Shown here in pieces: positions 62,661 through 64,000 of a stretch of 64,000 nucleotides of DNA. The stretch covers positions 1 through 64,000 of the forward strand of contig CANMQJ010000012.1 of NCBI GenBank assembly GCA_947500005.1, written 5' to 3'. The position numbers and the translations under genes are program-made. The stretch is from an uncultured Paracoccaceae bacterium (GTDB lineage: Bacteria > Pseudomonadota > Alphaproteobacteria > Rhodobacterales > Rhodobacteraceae). How positions within the stretch are numbered: the first letter of the stretch is position 1; the number at the start of each line of letters is the position of its first letter. The notes under the pieces are model-generated. The model was not told where the DNA came from, made no database searches, and was given only the letters and a program-made list of their open reading frames with translations.

Positions 62661-63461
62661 CTAGGTGCCGCTTTTCTTGGCAAGCTGCCGTGCGATCGCC
62701 ACCCCCAGCAGGGGAAGGCCGACCGTCATGACAATCATCACGGTGCCAAGCGCGTTGATCTCGGGCGAGATCGAGTTGCGCAGCATGGCGAAAATCTGGG
62801 TGGGAACGGTCTCGACTCCGCCGGGCTTCCAGAACAGCGTGCCGGTGATGTCGTCGAAACTGATCGTGAAGGCGAAGAGCGCACCGGCGAGCACGGCGGG
62901 TAGCATCAGGGGCAGCGTGATCTGGAAGAAGGTCTGCATCGGGCTCGCGCCAAGGCTCATCGCCGCCTCTTCGACATCGCGCTTGATCGAGACCAGCCGT
63001 GCCTGGACCACGAGGATCACGAATGGCAGGGTAAAGATCACATGGCCGAAGAGCAGAAGCGCAAAGCTTTTGTTGATGCCCAGGAAGTTGAGAAACAGAA
63101 GCAGCGCCACGGCCAGAACGACCTCTGGCACCAGGATCGGCGCGATAAGCAGCGTCGAGATCACGTTTTCACCGGGCACCCGGTAACGCACCAAGGCAAG
63201 ACTTGCCAAAACGCCAAGCGTGGTCGAGATCACCGCCGTCATCAGCCCCAGCACGATCGACGTGCGGAACGCGCGCAGGATCGCGTCGTTGTTCCACAAT
63301 TCCACGAACCAGCGAAACGAAAACCCTGTCATCGGGAAGCTGCCGAACTGCGAGGCGTTGAAGCTCAGCAGGACGACCACCGCCACCGGCAGGAACATGA
63401 AGACATAGACGAGGATCGCCCAGCCGCGGATCAGGTGCCATCCAAAACCGACGCTGCCCAT
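62661..63461 (-). CDS. Polyamine-type ABC transporter permease (PotC/PotI-like), system B
   Basis: A 266-aa permease with six hydrophobic segments and the EAA loop (EEAAMSLGASPMQTFFQITLPLMLP). Its ATG at 63461 overlaps the preceding permease stop by one base (TGATG). The open frame extends to 63746 only as shadow sequence. Confidence 0.9.
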   Translation of the reverse strand: MGSVGFGWHLIRGWAILVYVFMFLPVAVVVLLSFNASQFGSFPMTGFSFRWFVELWNNDAILRAFRTSIVLGLMTAVISTTLGVLASLALVRYRVPGENVISTLLIAPILVPEVVLAVALLLFLNFLGINKSFALLLFGHVIFTLPFVILVVQARLVSIKRDVEEAAMSLGASPMQTFFQITLPLMLPAVLAGALFAFTISFDDITGTLFWKPGGVETVPTQIFAMLRNSISPEINALGTVMIVMTVGLPLLGVAIARQLAKKSGT

Positions 63462-64000
63462 CAGCCCAACCCCTTCATCAGTTGCGCCATGCCGAGGTAG
63501 CGGTTGTAGATCATCACCAGCACTCCCAGCACCGCCAGCAGCATCAGGCTCAGCGCCGAGCCCAGCGGCCAGTTGAGCTGCGTGATGATCGCCTCGAAGA
63601 CGAGGTTGGCGAACATCGCGTCGCGTGGCCCGCCAAGGACGAGGGGCGTGATGTAAGTACCCGCGCCCAATACGAAACACAGAAGCCCTCCGGCGGCCAA
63701 TCCGGGCAGGGAAAGCGGCAGCGTCACCTGGATGAAGCTCTGCCACTTGGTCGCGCCGAGCGAATTCGCGGCATCCTCGAGGTTGGTGTCGATGCCGTCG
63801 AGGCTGACATAGATGTTCAGGATCATGAAGGGCAGGAGGAAATGCACCAGGCCAAGGATCACCGTCACCTCGTTGTAAAGCATCTGGATCGGCTCATCGA
63901 TGATGCCAACCGCCAGAAGCGCCGTGTTGAACGCGCCCGAGACACCGAGGATGTTGATCCAGCTCATCGTGCGAATGATGTAGCTGATCCAGAAGGGCAG
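63461..64000 (-). CDS. Polyamine-type ABC transporter permease (PotB/PotH-like), system B, 5'-truncated
   Basis: The frame enters from beyond the window end (LPFWISYIIRTMSWINILG just inside 64000, matching the PotB IPFWTNLLIRT segment) and holds the EAA loop (EDAANSLGATKWQSFIQVTLPLSLPG). About 179 residues are visible; the N-terminal third is missing. The ATG at 63967 is internal. Confidence 0.9.
   Translation of the reverse strand: MPFWISYIIRTMSWINILGVSGAFNTALLAVGIIDEPIQMLYNEVTVILGLVHFLLPFMILNIYVSLDGIDTNLEDAANSLGATKWQSFIQVTLPLSLPGLAAGGLLCFVLGAGTYITPLVLGGPRDAMFANLVFEAIITQLNWPLGSALSLMLLAVLGVLVMIYNRYLGMAQLMKGLG

Overview
The window reads as chromosomal DNA of a marine-type alphaproteobacterium of the Rhodobacterales (Roseobacter group). 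The reasons are the high-GC coding style, the ChpT histidine phosphotransferase divergent from a DUF3553 gene, the order proA-proB-obg-(GNAT)-rpmA-rplU with a C-terminally extended L21, the olsB-olsA ornithine-lipid pair beside rpsB-tsf, and abundant polyamine/amino-acid ABC transporters. Genus cannot be fixed from sequence alone.

Region 1 (about 0.2-19.8 kb) is a dense CoA-dependent catabolic cluster. It holds an acyl-CoA ligase, four SDR dehydrogenases, TesB thioesterase, acetoacetyl-CoA synthetase, a class VIII-type serine hydrolase, an enoyl-CoA hydratase, a GST, a DsbA-like isomerase, an IclR regulator, an ACAD10/11-type kinase, two histidine phosphatases, a nitronate monooxygenase-like flavoprotein, two adjacent acyl-CoA dehydrogenases (only one has the clear C-terminal Glu motif), a quinone oxidoreductase and a MaoC hydratase. 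Together they can activate an organic acid to its CoA ester, dehydrogenate, hydrate and oxidise it, and salvage acetoacetate. The substrate is not known.

Region 2 (19.9-33.07 kb) is mostly housekeeping: aroQ translationally coupled to a LuxR-type regulator, rpsB-tsf with promoter, hairpin and terminator, olsB-olsA, chpT, proBA, obg, rpmA-rplU, two DUF2059-like exported proteins, and tRNA-Ser(CGA).

Region 3 (33.07-48.41 kb) looks like an old genomic island. The 3' 62 bases of tRNA-Ser (through CCA) recur in the same orientation 15.3 kb downstream with 53/62 identities. Cargo is a MocR-type regulator divergent from an amino-acid-type ABC transporter/nitrilase/decarboxylase-like operon, with a perfect 12-bp inverted repeat between them. 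It also holds a cspA/small basic protein/desaturase trio, a CPBP protease, a tiny doubly coupled ORF, an alpha/beta hydrolase, a membrane beta-lactamase-like protein, an M23 peptidase and several gene fragments. No integrase was found.

Region 4 (48.6-64 kb) is devoted to polyamine-type uptake and catabolism. There are two PotFGHI-like ABC systems (the second runs off the window end), an acetylpolyamine amidohydrolase-like HDAC-family enzyme, a class III aminotransferase, an FAD amine/amino-acid oxidase, a BKACE enzyme, a GNAT, a YtcJ-type amidohydrolase, an L,D-transpeptidase and a small lipoprotein. The run from beyond 64000 down to 55487 has very short gaps or overlaps and is probably one transcript on the minus strand.
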